A DNA stretch of 64,000 bases, from contig NZ_FNSO01000004.1 of the NCBI RefSeq assembly GCF_900105945.1, positions 2,852,001 through 2,916,000 on the forward strand, given 5' to 3'. The position numbers were made by a program, and so were the translations under genes. The stretch comes from Amycolatopsis tolypomycina. GTDB lineage: Bacteria > Actinomycetota > Actinomycetes > Mycobacteriales > Pseudonocardiaceae. The stretch's first letter is position 1. Every line of letters begins with the position of its first letter. This document shows positions 40,963-48,763 of this stretch, in pieces. A model generated the notes under the pieces. It ran no database searches and was not told where the DNA came from. It saw only the letters and a list, made by a program, of their open reading frames with translations.

Positions 40963-41766
40963 TCAGCCTTCGGCGGCCGGCGGCAGGTCCACCTCGGTGT
41001 GCCGCGCGGCCAGGGTCCGCGCCAGGTCGGCGAGCTTGACGTTGAGGTCCTGGGACGCGCGGCGCAGCACGTCGAAGGCCTCGTCGGCGCTGATGCCGCG
41101 GCGCTGCATCAGGATGCCCTTCGCCTGGCCGATGACGTCCCGGCTGTCCACCGCGCGGCGCAGGTGCGCCGCCTCCAGCTCCGCGGTGGCCACGGCCTCG
41201 CTGTGGGAGAGGGCCAGTGACGCGTGCGTCGCCAGCAGCAGCGCGATGTCGATCGCCCGCGCGTCGAACGCCCCCGGGGTGCGCGAATAGATGTTGAGCG
41301 CGCCGGAAAGCCGGGGTGGGCGGGCGTCCGGGAGCAGCGCGGTGGCCAGCACCGAGTGGTAGCCGTGGCGGGCGGCGGCCGGGCCGAACACCGGCCAGCG
41401 CGGGTCCCGGCCCAGGTCCTGCGACCAGCCGACGGCCGGGCCGTCCGGGCGGGCCGACTCGACGCACGGGCCTTCGCCGTGGTCGTACTGCACCTGGTCG
41501 AGCCGCTCGGCGACGGCGTCCGTTTCGATCGGGGTGTGGAACCGGCCGTCGGCGTCCCGCAGGGTGACGCTGACCAGGTCGGCGCCCGGCACGAGCGCGG
41601 TCGCGCCGCCGACGACGAGCTTGAGCACACCGCCGACGGTCGGTGTCGCGTCGAGCAGGGTGCGGGTGAGGTCGGCGAACTGCCCGGCCAGCAGCCCCGG
41701 CGCCGGGGCACCGTCCTGTCCGAACCCGGCCCGTTCCCGGGCCCACTCCTCTTCGCCGACGCTCAT
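40963..41766 (-). CDS. GAF-ANTAR antitermination regulator
   Basis: A 267-residue protein. An N-terminal GAF sensor domain (about 30-190, with TLRDADGRFHTPIETDAVAERLDQVQYDHGEGPCVES) is joined to a C-terminal ANTAR RNA-binding domain (HLRRAVDSRDVIGQAKGILMQRRGISADEAFDVLRRAS). ANTAR proteins bind paired hexaloop hairpins in mRNA to prevent termination. GAGGATCC lies before the ATG. It follows the hemerythrin-like gene by 38 bp on the same strand and may share its promoter. Confidence 0.9.
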   Translation of the reverse strand: MSVGEEEWARERAGFGQDGAPAPGLLAGQFADLTRTLLDATPTVGGVLKLVVGGATALVPGADLVSVTLRDADGRFHTPIETDAVAERLDQVQYDHGEGPCVESARPDGPAVGWSQDLGRDPRWPVFGPAAARHGYHSVLATALLPDARPPRLSGALNIYSRTPGAFDARAIDIALLLATHASLALSHSEAVATAELEAAHLRRAVDSRDVIGQAKGILMQRRGISADEAFDVLRRASQDLNVKLADLARTLAARHTEVDLPPAAEG

Positions 41767-41806
41767 GGATCCTCACTGTCCTCGGTACGGGTGGCCGACC
41801 TCCCAT

Positions 41807-42328
41807 TCAACCCGATGCCGGGGTGCGCAGCGCGGCACGGGCCCGGTCGACGAACCCCGGCCCCGGCCACAGCTGGTCGGCCTGCGGCACCCGGTCGGCC
41901 AGATCCGGGTGGGGGAGCGTCGGCGCGGCCTCGCGGCTTTCGACGACGGCTCTGCCGAGTTCGGCCTGCCGTTCGGCGGAGCAGGTGCGCCGGATCTCCC
42001 GCTCGGCCGCGGGCCCTTCCTCGCGCACGTGCCGCCGGACGGCGCGGATCAGCCCGCCCAGCAGGCGCTCGAACCGCGGCTCCTGCGGTCCGACGCCTTC
42101 GAGCTGCCGCATCAGGCCGTCCGCCTCGGCGAGCTCGCCGTCGCCGTCGAGGAAGGGTTCTTCGGCGACGGCGTGCCGGACCAGCTCCGCGATCAGGTGA
42201 TCGGCGAGGTCCTTGCGGTTCTCCGGGCTGCCCTGGCCGAGCTCGAGCTCGGTGCAGAGCCGGTCGAGCTCGCGGTGGTCGCCGGCGAGGACGGTCGTCA
42301 GGTCGGTTGCGGGCTGGTTGCCGTTCAT
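41807..42328 (-). CDS. Hemerythrin HHE-domain protein
   Basis: A 173-residue four-helix protein. HHE-type ligands are seen in LAGDHRELDRL, HLIAELVRHAVAEEPFL and RRHVREEGP. Such proteins bind di-iron and sense or scavenge O2, NO or peroxide. The ATG at 42328 has AGGAGA upstream and is preferred to the longer frame. A SigF-type promoter is present 38 bases further up, divergent from that of the CYTH-CHAD gene. Confidence 0.85.
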   Translation of the reverse strand: MNGNQPATDLTTVLAGDHRELDRLCTELELGQGSPENRKDLADHLIAELVRHAVAEEPFLDGDGELAEADGLMRQLEGVGPQEPRFERLLGGLIRAVRRHVREEGPAAEREIRRTCSAERQAELGRAVVESREAAPTLPHPDLADRVPQADQLWPGPGFVDRARAALRTPASG

Positions 42329-42365
42329 GCACTCTCCTGGTCCGGGCTCGGGTTCGCAGAAGGGG

Positions 42366-42390
42366 ATACCCGCTGTTCCGGCGCCGAATC
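42366..42390 (-). promoter_or_regulatory. SigF-type promoter of the hemerythrin gene
   Basis: Minus strand: GATT (42390-42387), 15 bases, GGGTAT (42371-42366). The -10 is exact; the -35 matches GNTT. Confidence 0.5.
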
Positions 42391-42392
42391 CC

Positions 42393-42418
42393 GTGTCGGC
42401 CACGGCCTGCTCGGGTAT
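42393..42418 (+). promoter_or_regulatory. SigF-type promoter of the CYTH-CHAD gene
   Basis: GTGT (42393-42396), 16 bases, GGGTAT (42413-42418), 35 bases before the ATG at 42454, back to back with the hemerythrin promoter. Confidence 0.5.
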
Positions 42419-42453
42419 TCCTACGACAAACCGGGCCCCAGGGAGGACGAACC

Positions 42454-43962
42454 ATGGCAGCGCCGTCCGCGGTGATCGAGCGCGAACGCAAGTACGAGAT
42501 CGTCGCGGGCAGCGGCGTACCCCGCCTGATCGGCGTCGCCGGCGTCGAAACCCAGGACGATCCGGTCGAGCACGTCCTCGACGCGTCGTACTACGACACG
42601 AAGACGTTCCGCCTGGCCCGCGGCGGCATCACGCTGCGGCGGCGGGTCGGCGGGCCGGACGCGGGCTGGCACCTGAAGCTGCCGGTATCGGCCGACGAGC
42701 GGCAGGAGCTGCAGCTCCCCCTGGGCGGTGATCCCCACAAGGTGCCCGGCCGCCTGCGCAGGCTGGTGCGGGCGTACACACTGGGGGAGAAGCTGGTACC
42801 GATAGCCCGCTTGCGCACGGACAGGTTCGCCCACCGCCTCACCGACGCGACCGGCGCCACGATAGCGACGCTGACCGACGACCACGTGACGGGCGAGGTC
42901 GGCGGCGAAACAGTCCACATCGACTCGTGGCGCGAGCTGGAACTCGAGCTGGATCCGGCGGCCGACCCCGGCCTCCTCGACGAGTTCGACCGAGCCCTGA
43001 TCGCCGCGGGCGCCTCGGCATCCCCATGGTCATCAAAGCTACGGCGGCTCATCGGCGACCGGGTCCCGAAGCAGGCCGGGCTGCCGAAGAAGCCAACCGC
43101 GGGCGACGTGGTGGTGGCGGCATTGCGAGAGCAGCACGGCCGGCTGCGGCGGGCGGACGTAGGAGTCCGGCTGGACGTCGACGATTCCGTGCACCAGATG
43201 CGGGTGGCGATCCGGAAGCTGCGGAGCACGCTTCGCACCTTCGGCAGCCTGATCGACCCGGGCCCGGTGGTGACGGAGCTGCAGTGGCTGGGCCGCGAGC
43301 TGTCCCCGTCTCGAGACACGGAAGTCACCGAGGCCCGCCTCCGAGCGCGCCTCGACGACCTGCCATCGGAGCTGGTGTTCGGCCCCCTGCGCCAGTTCCT
43401 GACCCGCTACTTCGCCCGTGAGGCCGAGGAGGGCCGCACTCGCGCGCTGGCAGCACTGGCGTCCAAGCGCTACCTGCGGTTGCAGCGTGCGCTGGATGCG
43501 TTGCTGGAGAAGCCGCCATTGACCGCGAAGGCACGAAAGCCCGCGAAGGCCGGGCTGCAGAAGCCCCTGCGGAAGGCCGCATCGAAGCTGAGCCGCGCCG
43601 AGGCCACAGCGCGAAGGTCGACGGGCGACGAGCGAGAGAAGGCACTACACGACGTCCGGAAGAAGGCGAAGCGAGCCCGATACGCGGCCGACGTCGCGAA
43701 GCCGGTGTACGGCAAGAAGCTGCGGAAGTGGCGCAAGAACGTCAAGGCGGTACAGGGAACACTGGGCGAGCACCAGGACACGGTCGTCGGCCGCGAGGTA
43801 CTGCGGCACCTCGCAGTGGCGGGCCACGGCGAGGGCCAGAACACCTTCACCTTCGGGATGCTCCACGCCCGGGACGCCGGCCGGGCCGAAGAGCTGCGGG
43901 AGAGGTTCTCGCAAGAGTGGCGCCGGGTCCGGAAGGGCACGCGCCCCGGTTGGCTGGGCTGA
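42454..43962 (+). CDS. CYTH and CHAD domain protein (polyphosphate-associated)
   Basis: A 502-residue protein. The N-terminal CYTH triphosphate tunnel domain starts with the ExExK signature (IERERKYEI) and has strand-ordered acidic and basic residues to about 200. The C-terminal CHAD domain (about 215-500) is rich in conserved His, Arg and Lys (HQMRVAIRKLRSTLRTF, then HDVRKKAKRARYAADV). CHAD domains bind polyphosphate granules, and CYTH enzymes hydrolyse triphosphates. GGGAGGA precedes the ATG. Confidence 0.92.
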   Translation: MAAPSAVIERERKYEIVAGSGVPRLIGVAGVETQDDPVEHVLDASYYDTKTFRLARGGITLRRRVGGPDAGWHLKLPVSADERQELQLPLGGDPHKVPGRLRRLVRAYTLGEKLVPIARLRTDRFAHRLTDATGATIATLTDDHVTGEVGGETVHIDSWRELELELDPAADPGLLDEFDRALIAAGASASPWSSKLRRLIGDRVPKQAGLPKKPTAGDVVVAALREQHGRLRRADVGVRLDVDDSVHQMRVAIRKLRSTLRTFGSLIDPGPVVTELQWLGRELSPSRDTEVTEARLRARLDDLPSELVFGPLRQFLTRYFAREAEEGRTRALAALASKRYLRLQRALDALLEKPPLTAKARKPAKAGLQKPLRKAASKLSRAEATARRSTGDEREKALHDVRKKAKRARYAADVAKPVYGKKLRKWRKNVKAVQGTLGEHQDTVVGREVLRHLAVAGHGEGQNTFTFGMLHARDAGRAEELRERFSQEWRRVRKGTRPGWLG

Positions 43963-43988
43963 GCTCTGCCGGGGCCGACCCGAACGCG

Positions 43989-44035
43989 CTGAAGGGCACC
44001 TTCCTCCCATCGGATGCGAGGAAGGTGCCCTTCAG
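43989..44035. terminator. Perfect 18-bp hairpin between CYTH-CHAD and sigF
   Basis: CTGAAGGGCACCTTCCTC (43989-44006) pairs exactly with 44018-44035, loop CCATCGGATGC. It covers the sigF stop codon and lies after the convergent CYTH-CHAD gene. Confidence 0.85.
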
Positions 44036-44823
44036 CCTTCGCCGGTGAGCTTCCCCCGCAACTGTTCCAAGGTCTGAGACAACAACCGAGACACATGCAT
44101 CTGCGAGATCCCGACCCGATCGGCGATCTGAGTCTGCGTCAACCCCCCGAAGAACCGCATGACCAAAATAGCCCGTTCCCGCTTCGGCAGCTCCTGCAGC
44201 AGCGGCTGAAGCGCCTCGTGGTTCTCGACCATGGCCATCTCGTGGTCGGGTTCTCCCATGGTGTCCGCCAGCGACAACGCCTCCGCGTCGTCGTGCACCG
44301 GCTTGTCCACCGACAGCGCCTGGTACGCGTTCCCCGCCAGCAGGCCCTCACGGACCTCGTCGACGTCCAGGTTCAGGTGCTCCGCCAGCTCCGTCGGCGT
44401 CGGCGCACGGCCCAGGCGCTGCGACAGCACCGCAGAGCCCTGGCTGAGCGAGAGGTGCAGCTCCTTGAGCCGGCGGGGGACCCGCACCGACCAGCCGGTG
44501 TCGCGGAAGTGCCTGCGGACCTCGCCCATGATCGTCGGGACCGCGAAGGACAGGAAGTCGTGGCCGCGGGTGGGGTCGAACCGGTCGACCGCGTTGATCA
44601 GGCCGATCCGGGCCACCTGGACCAGGTCCTCACGCGGCTCGCCGCGGCCGGAGAACCGGGTGGCGATGTGCTCGGCCAGCGGGAGGAGCTCGGTGACGAG
44701 CTTGCTGCGGACGACCTCGCGCCGCGGGTCACCGGCCTCGAGGGTGCCCAGTTCCTCGAACAGCGGCTCGCAGTGGGCATATTCGTCGGGGCGGTGGAGG
44801 AGGGTTTTTCGCTCGCTGCTCAC
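44032..44823 (-). CDS. sigF: SigB/SigF-family stress sigma factor
   Basis: A 263-residue group-3 sigma factor. Region 2 is LAEHIATRFSGRGEPREDLVQVARIGLINAVDRFDPTRG with the core-binding and -10-reading FLSFAVPTIMGEVRRHFRDTGW. Region 3 is RRLKELHLSLSQGSAVL, and region 4 is ILVMRFFGGLTQTQIADRVGISQMHVSRLLSQTLEQLR. The GTG at 44823 overlaps the anti-sigma stop (GTGA), so both are made together. The surrounding GGGTA promoters match this family's known recognition sequence, and its own operon has one. Confidence 0.9.
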   Translation of the reverse strand: MSSERKTLLHRPDEYAHCEPLFEELGTLEAGDPRREVVRSKLVTELLPLAEHIATRFSGRGEPREDLVQVARIGLINAVDRFDPTRGHDFLSFAVPTIMGEVRRHFRDTGWSVRVPRRLKELHLSLSQGSAVLSQRLGRAPTPTELAEHLNLDVDEVREGLLAGNAYQALSVDKPVHDDAEALSLADTMGEPDHEMAMVENHEALQPLLQELPKRERAILVMRFFGGLTQTQIADRVGISQMHVSRLLSQTLEQLRGKLTGEG

Positions 44824-45269
44824 GCGCTCGTTCCCGGGTTGAGCACCAGCTCGATCGTCACGATGCCCGCACCTCCACCGGGCAGCACGTCGCAGTGGGC
44901 CGTCACGGACCGGCTCAGGGTCGTCAGCACGTGCCAGCCGAACGTGCGGTCGCTCGGCGGCCTCGGGTCGGTCGAGCGGGTCGACACGATCACGTGCAGG
45001 CCGTCCGGGGCCAGGCGGAAGCGGCACTGCAGCTGGGAGCCGAGCTCGGCCAGCTGGACGAGCTGGGCGCACGCCTCGTCGACGGCCATCTTGGCGTCGG
45101 CGATGGCGTCCAGGCCGAAGTCCGCGCGCGAGACCACGCCGTGCGTGAGCATCCGGACCAGCGGGATCTGCTCCGCCATGGCGGGCAGGCGCAGCTCGAC
45201 GAGTTCGTCGAGCAGCTCGTCGACGGTCGGCTTGCCGCCGAACGAGCTGTCGCTTCGAGTTTCTTCCAT
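44820..45269 (-). CDS. rsbW: RsbW-type anti-sigma factor (HATPase)
   Basis: A 149-residue serine kinase/anti-sigma factor. The N box is DAKMAVDEACAQLVQLA, and the ATP-lid region is shortened near GWHVLTTLSRSV; length fits the family. It should hold SigF inactive until a STAS antagonist displaces it. I choose the ATG at 45269 because the SigF-type -10 lies only ten bases upstream, giving a leaderless mRNA. The longer frame would place that promoter inside the gene. Its stop overlaps the sigF GTG. Confidence 0.85.
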   Translation of the reverse strand: MEETRSDSSFGGKPTVDELLDELVELRLPAMAEQIPLVRMLTHGVVSRADFGLDAIADAKMAVDEACAQLVQLAELGSQLQCRFRLAPDGLHVIVSTRSTDPRPPSDRTFGWHVLTTLSRSVTAHCDVLPGGGAGIVTIELVLNPGTSA

Positions 45270-45279
45270 GCGGGAGGTA

Positions 45280-45305
45280 CTACCCATCCGGTGTAATGGC
45301 GACAC
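45280..45305 (-). promoter_or_regulatory. Autoregulatory SigF-type promoter of rsbW-sigF
   Basis: Minus strand: GTGT (45305-45302), 16 bases, GGGTAG (45285-45280). Transcription should start near the ATG at 45269, so the message is leaderless and the operon is self-amplifying. Confidence 0.6.
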
Positions 45306-45331
45306 TTCGTGATCAGGGATTTCGGGTTTGG

Positions 45332-45661
45332 TCACCGGCCCAGCGCCTGTTCGAGTTCCTTCTTGGTCATCTTCGAGCGGCCGTCGATGTTCTTCTTCTT
45401 CGCTTCGTTGTAGAGCTGGTCCTTTGTCAGGCCGCCGGGGCCCTTGCGGTTGCCGGACCGCTCGCCGCCGCGCTGCTGGGGCGACTTACCCTTGAGCGAG
45501 GTCTTGCTCGCCTGCCGGGACTCACCCGATCGGGCGCGGTTCTTGTTCACCGTCCGGGCCGCGATCTCCTTGGCCCGTTCGCTGCTCGCCCCGCGGTCCT
45601 CGGCCGAGTCCTTGATGTGCTCGTACTGGCGTTCGCGTTTGCCGCTCCACGACTGAGGCAT
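45332..45661 (-). CDS. Small basic stress protein with HeH/SAP-like C-terminal motif
   Basis: A 109-residue highly charged protein. The N-terminal part (SWSGKRERQYEHIKDSAEDRG, then SERAKEIAARTVNKNRARSGE) is of the kind often called plasmid stabilisation protein in actinobacteria. The last ~30 residues (KKKNIDGRSKMTKKELEQAL) closely match the C-terminal tail of Ku in this window. That motif resembles HeH/SAP-type DNA-binding helices. AAGGGAG precedes the ATG and a near-perfect SigF-type promoter lies upstream. Probably binds DNA under stress. Confidence 0.8.
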   Translation of the reverse strand: MPQSWSGKRERQYEHIKDSAEDRGASSERAKEIAARTVNKNRARSGESRQASKTSLKGKSPQQRGGERSGNRKGPGGLTKDQLYNEAKKKNIDGRSKMTKKELEQALGR

Positions 45662-45694
45662 GCCCGCTCCCTTCGTCCTCGTCTCGCGGGGTGG

Positions 45695-45719
45695 GTACCC
45701 GCTTGATCGCGCGGCAAAC
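45695..45719 (-). promoter_or_regulatory. SigF-type promoter of the small basic protein gene
   Basis: Minus strand: GTTT (45719-45716), 15 bases, GGGTAC (45700-45695), 34 bases upstream of the ATG at 45661. Confidence 0.7.
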
Positions 45720-45735
45720 GTCCGGGTCGTGGTGG

Positions 45736-45760
45736 GTTACCCGCTGCTCGCGGGGGGTAA
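45736..45760 (+). promoter_or_regulatory. SigF-type promoter of the F420 oxidoreductase gene
   Basis: GTTA (45736-45739), 15 bases, GGGTAA (45755-45760), 28 bases before the ATG at 45789. Divergent from the preceding promoter. Confidence 0.5.
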
Positions 45761-45788
45761 GCGGGGGGTTGACCGAGAGGAGGCGCCG

Positions 45789-46754
45789 ATGCGGATCGGC
45801 TACACCCTGATGACCGAGCAGGCAGGCCCGGACGACCTGGTCCGGTACGCCGCCGGCGCGGAACGGGCCGGCTTCGACTTCGAGGTCATGAGCGACCACT
45901 ACTCGCCCTGGCTGGACGAACAGGGGCACGCGCCCTACGCCTGGAGCGTGCTGGGCGCGGTCACGCAGGTGACCGAACGAGCCGAGCTGATGACCTACGT
46001 GACCTGCCCGACCATGCGCTACCACCCGGCGGTCGTGGCGCAGAAGGCCGCAACCATCCAGGCGCTCTCGGGCGGCCGGTTCACCCTCGGCCTCGGGGCG
46101 GGGGAGAACCTCAACGAGCACGTCATCGGCCAGGGCTGGCCGCCGGCCAACGTCCGGCACGAGATGCTGGCCGAGGCCGTGCAGATCATCGGCGGCCTGT
46201 TCGACGGCGGCTACTTCGACTACGAGGGCAAGCACTTCCGCGTCGACTCGGCGAAGCTGTGGGACCTGCCGGAAAAGCGGACGCCGATCGGCGTCGCGGT
46301 GTCCGGTTCGCAGTCGGTCCGGAAGTTCGCCCCGGTCGCCGACGTGATGATCGCCGTCGAGCCGAAGGTGGAGCTGTCCCAGGAGTGGGACGCGACGAAG
46401 CTGGGTGGCGCGCCGAGCCGCAAGGTCGGGCAGCTGCCGGTGTCGTGGGGCACCGACCGCGACGCCGCCGTCCAGCGCGCGCACGAGCAGTTCCGCTGGT
46501 TCGCCGGCGGCTGGAAGGTCAACGCCGAGCTCCCGGGCCCGGCCGGGTTCGCCGGGGCGACGCAGTTCGTCCGCGAGGAGGACGTCGCCGGGTCGATCCC
46601 GTGCGGCCCGGACGTCGAGCCGATCGCCGAGGCGGTGCGGGAGTTCGAAAAGGCGGGCTTCACCGACGTGGCGCTGGTCCAGATCGGCGGTGACCAGCAG
46701 GAGGGCTTCCTCGACTTCGCCGAGAAGGAACTGCTGCCGGCCCTGCGCGGGTAG
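45789..46754 (+). CDS. LLM-class F420-dependent oxidoreductase (G6PDH-like subfamily)
   Basis: A 321-residue (beta/alpha)8 luciferase-like enzyme using coenzyme F420. The opening MRIGYTLMTEQAGPDDLVRYA, the cofactor loop GGRFTLGLGAGENLNEHVIG and SDHYSPWLDEQGHAP match the F420-dependent glucose-6-phosphate-dehydrogenase-like group. The true substrate may be another alcohol or aldehyde. AGAGGAGG lies close to the ATG. Stress promoter as noted at 45736. Confidence 0.9.
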   Translation: MRIGYTLMTEQAGPDDLVRYAAGAERAGFDFEVMSDHYSPWLDEQGHAPYAWSVLGAVTQVTERAELMTYVTCPTMRYHPAVVAQKAATIQALSGGRFTLGLGAGENLNEHVIGQGWPPANVRHEMLAEAVQIIGGLFDGGYFDYEGKHFRVDSAKLWDLPEKRTPIGVAVSGSQSVRKFAPVADVMIAVEPKVELSQEWDATKLGGAPSRKVGQLPVSWGTDRDAAVQRAHEQFRWFAGGWKVNAELPGPAGFAGATQFVREEDVAGSIPCGPDVEPIAEAVREFEKAGFTDVALVQIGGDQQEGFLDFAEKELLPALRG

Positions 46755-46759
46755 GCGGC

Positions 46760-47113
46760 TCAGGCGGGTGCGGGGGCGGGCCGGTGCGCGGTCAAGGCGA
46801 GGCGCTGGTCCGCCCCGGTGACCTGCAGGGCTCGCCGGACCATCGGGTTGGTCCCGGTGACGACGAGCAGCTCGGTGCCGCCCGACCCGGCCTGCAGCGC
46901 CGCGTGCAGCAGCACCCGGATCCCGGCCACGCCGAGGAAGTCCACTTCGGACAGATCGACGACCAGCCGGTCCGGTGTCGCCCACAGGCGGTCGGAGAGC
47001 AGCGCGGCCAGGTCGCCTGCCGTCGCGCTGTCGAGGTCGCCGCGCGCGGTCACCAGTACCGCGTGCGGGGCGGGCCACGCCGTGCGCAGCCGCAGGCTGG
47101 AGTGAGAGCTCAT
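46760..47113 (-). CDS. STAS-domain protein lacking the phosphorylatable serine
   Basis: A 117-residue single STAS domain (VLVTARGDLDSATAGDLAALL onward). The switch loop reads VDFLGVAGIRVLL: Gly-Val-Ala-Gly replaces the DSSG/DSAG-type phosphoacceptor, so this antagonist cannot be inactivated by the usual serine phosphorylation. It may be constantly active or bind another partner. It is convergent with the F420 oxidoreductase gene, five bases apart. No SigF-type promoter was seen. Confidence 0.83.
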   Translation of the reverse strand: MSSHSSLRLRTAWPAPHAVLVTARGDLDSATAGDLAALLSDRLWATPDRLVVDLSEVDFLGVAGIRVLLHAALQAGSGGTELLVVTGTNPMVRRALQVTGADQRLALTAHRPAPAPA

Positions 47114-47403
47114 GCCGGTTCGCCACCGTCCTGGTGCGGCGCGGCCGCGGCCGCGCTCGGGGGGAGTCGGAGCGGCTGCTGGTTGAACCGTGCAACCGAG
47201 ACTAACTCCGCGCTCCCGGCGCGCAACCGACGTTGCTCCGAACGGGCGTGCGGCGCGCCGCGGTGGTGACCGCTCGTGCCCGGGCTGATCGCGATGCAGT
47301 AATCTCGCGCTGGACCCGTTAAAGCGCTAGCGGCCCACTAGTGGCGCGCGCCCGGGTCCCCCCTGGTTGAGAGCGCCCTGTCAGAAGGAGGGGCGTCACC
47401 AGG
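47114..47403. other. Divergent gap with two CTAG-centred palindromes
   Basis: No gene in 290 bases. CGCTAGCG (47325-47332) and CCACTAGTGG (47335-47344) are palindromes whose CTAG centres are 11 bp apart, one helical turn, upstream of the GAF-ANTAR gene. CTAG is otherwise rare in such DNA. No GGGTA-type promoter was found here. Confidence 0.4.
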
Positions 47404-48135
47404 ATGACGGGCGGCCATGAGCAGCTCACCGCGCGGCTGGACGAAGTCACGCTCGCGATGGAGTCGCTGACCGCGATGCTGGACAGCGAGCTCGACCTCG
47501 GCCAGATGCTGCAGGCGGTGTGCGACCACGCCGTGCAGGTGGTGCCCGGGGCCGACATGGCCAGCATCACCCTGGTGCGCGACGGGGTGCCGGAGACGGT
47601 GGCCAGCACCGACCAGCGGGCGGTGAACTTCGACCGCGAGCAGTACCGGATCGGGGACGGACCGTGCCTGCGCGCGGCGGAGACGGGCCAGCCGGTCCGC
47701 GTCGGCGTCGGCGCGGTCGGGGACCTGTGGCCGCAGTTCGTCTCCTCGGCCGGGCAACTGGGCGTGGCGAGCTTCCTCGCCGCACCGCTGACGGTGGACG
47801 AGGACATGTCCGGCGCGGTGAACCTGTTCGGCTTCGGCGAGCACGGCTTCAGCGAGCTGGGCACCAAGATCCTCGAGCTCTACACGGCCACGGTGGTGTT
47901 CGGCCTCCGCAGCGCGCGGCGTTACTTCGCGGCCCGCGAGCTGGTCGACCAGCTCAACCGGGCCCTGGAAACCCGTGCGGTGATCGACCAGGCCAAGGGA
48001 ATCCTGATGGCCGCCCACCGCATCACGGCGGAGGAAGCCTTCCAGCGGCTGGTGAAGCGTTCCCAGGACGGCAACCGGAAGCTCCACGAGGTGGCGGCGG
48101 AGTTCGTGACCGCGGTGGCGACGACGACCGCGTGA
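47404..48135 (+). CDS. GAF-ANTAR antitermination regulator
   Basis: A 243-residue GAF sensor (about 20-175) with C-terminal ANTAR domain (LNRALETRAVIDQAKGILMAAHRITAEEAFQRLVKRS). It is a paralogue of the protein at 40963-41766; both keep the DQAKGILM-type core for RNA-hairpin binding. AAGGAGG (47385-47391) lies 12 bases before the ATG. The RNA targets are not apparent in this window. Confidence 0.9.
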   Translation: MTGGHEQLTARLDEVTLAMESLTAMLDSELDLGQMLQAVCDHAVQVVPGADMASITLVRDGVPETVASTDQRAVNFDREQYRIGDGPCLRAAETGQPVRVGVGAVGDLWPQFVSSAGQLGVASFLAAPLTVDEDMSGAVNLFGFGEHGFSELGTKILELYTATVVFGLRSARRYFAARELVDQLNRALETRAVIDQAKGILMAAHRITAEEAFQRLVKRSQDGNRKLHEVAAEFVTAVATTTA

Positions 48136-48158
48136 GCGGGCGGTCCGACTCGGCAGGG

Positions 48159-48371
48159 TCAGCCGGCCGGGACCTCGTCCGGGGGTGCCTCGGACTCGAC
48201 CGGGGCCGGGTCCTGGCGGGGCTTGCTGCGCTGGCAGGTCGTGCAGACCAGGGTGCGGCCGAGCACCGTGCCGTCGTCGGCGACCACCTGGGCCACGTGC
48301 ATCGTCGGGAAGCCGCAGACCTCGCACGGCAGTGAGCCGTCTTCGCGGCTGATGCGGAGCTGGGTGCCCAT
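48159..48371 (-). CDS. Small zinc-ribbon-like protein
   Basis: A 70-residue protein with two CxxC pairs (LPCEVCGF and LVCTTCQR) about 28 residues apart, the layout of a small zinc ribbon, then an acidic Pro-rich tail. The ATG at 48371 is chosen because AGGAGG lies just upstream; a longer frame is unsupported. It is convergent with the GAF-ANTAR gene. Function unknown; a transcription- or repair-associated role is possible. Confidence 0.72.
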   Translation of the reverse strand: MGTQLRISREDGSLPCEVCGFPTMHVAQVVADDGTVLGRTLVCTTCQRSKPRQDPAPVESEAPPDEVPAG

Positions 48372-48478
48372 CCGGCCTCCTGCTGTGACGTGGGTCTCAC
48401 CACCTTGCCTGTCTCCGGTGCCGGACCCGGGTGAATTCACTCGTTCGGCCTAGCCGCACCGGATCTTCGGGGCTTGCC

Positions 48479-48504
48479 GTGTCGCCTGGCGGGATCCTGG
48501 GTAA
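48479..48504 (+). promoter_or_regulatory. SigF-type promoter of the small-protein/Ku operon
   Basis: GTGT (48479-48482), 16 bases, GGGTAA (48499-48504), 36 bases before the ATG at 48541. Confidence 0.5.
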
Positions 48505-48540
48505 CCCGCGGGCGAACGAACTGCCGGAGGGGAGCGAAAG

Positions 48541-48735
48541 ATGCGAGACAAGCGCAACGATCTGCGGCCGGTGGCGGACCTGCTGGTCGACGGGGACTCA
48601 CCCGAGCTGGAGCGCACGCGCCACAAGGCGGCGCTGGCCGTGGCCGCCCGGGCGAAGGACCCCGAAGACTGCGCGCGGCTGCTGGACATGCTGGGGCTGC
48701 ACCGCGGCGGCCGCCGCGCCAGCGACGTCGCCTGA
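48541..48735 (+). CDS. Small hypothetical protein upstream of Ku
   Basis: A 64-residue, charged, helical protein (RHKAALAVAARAKDPEDCARLLDMLGL) with no recognised domain. GGAGGGGAG lies before its ATG and the Ku start follows 28 bases after its stop, so it is probably co-transcribed with Ku from the SigF-type promoter. Confidence 0.65.
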   Translation: MRDKRNDLRPVADLLVDGDSPELERTRHKAALAVAARAKDPEDCARLLDMLGLHRGGRRASDVA

Positions 48736-48763
48736 TAGCCGTCGCGGAAAGCAGGAGGACGAC

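Noticed and set aside
47114..47403. SigF-type promoter for the GAF-ANTAR or STAS gene
   Set aside because: No GGGTA element with a correctly spaced GNNT was found on either strand.
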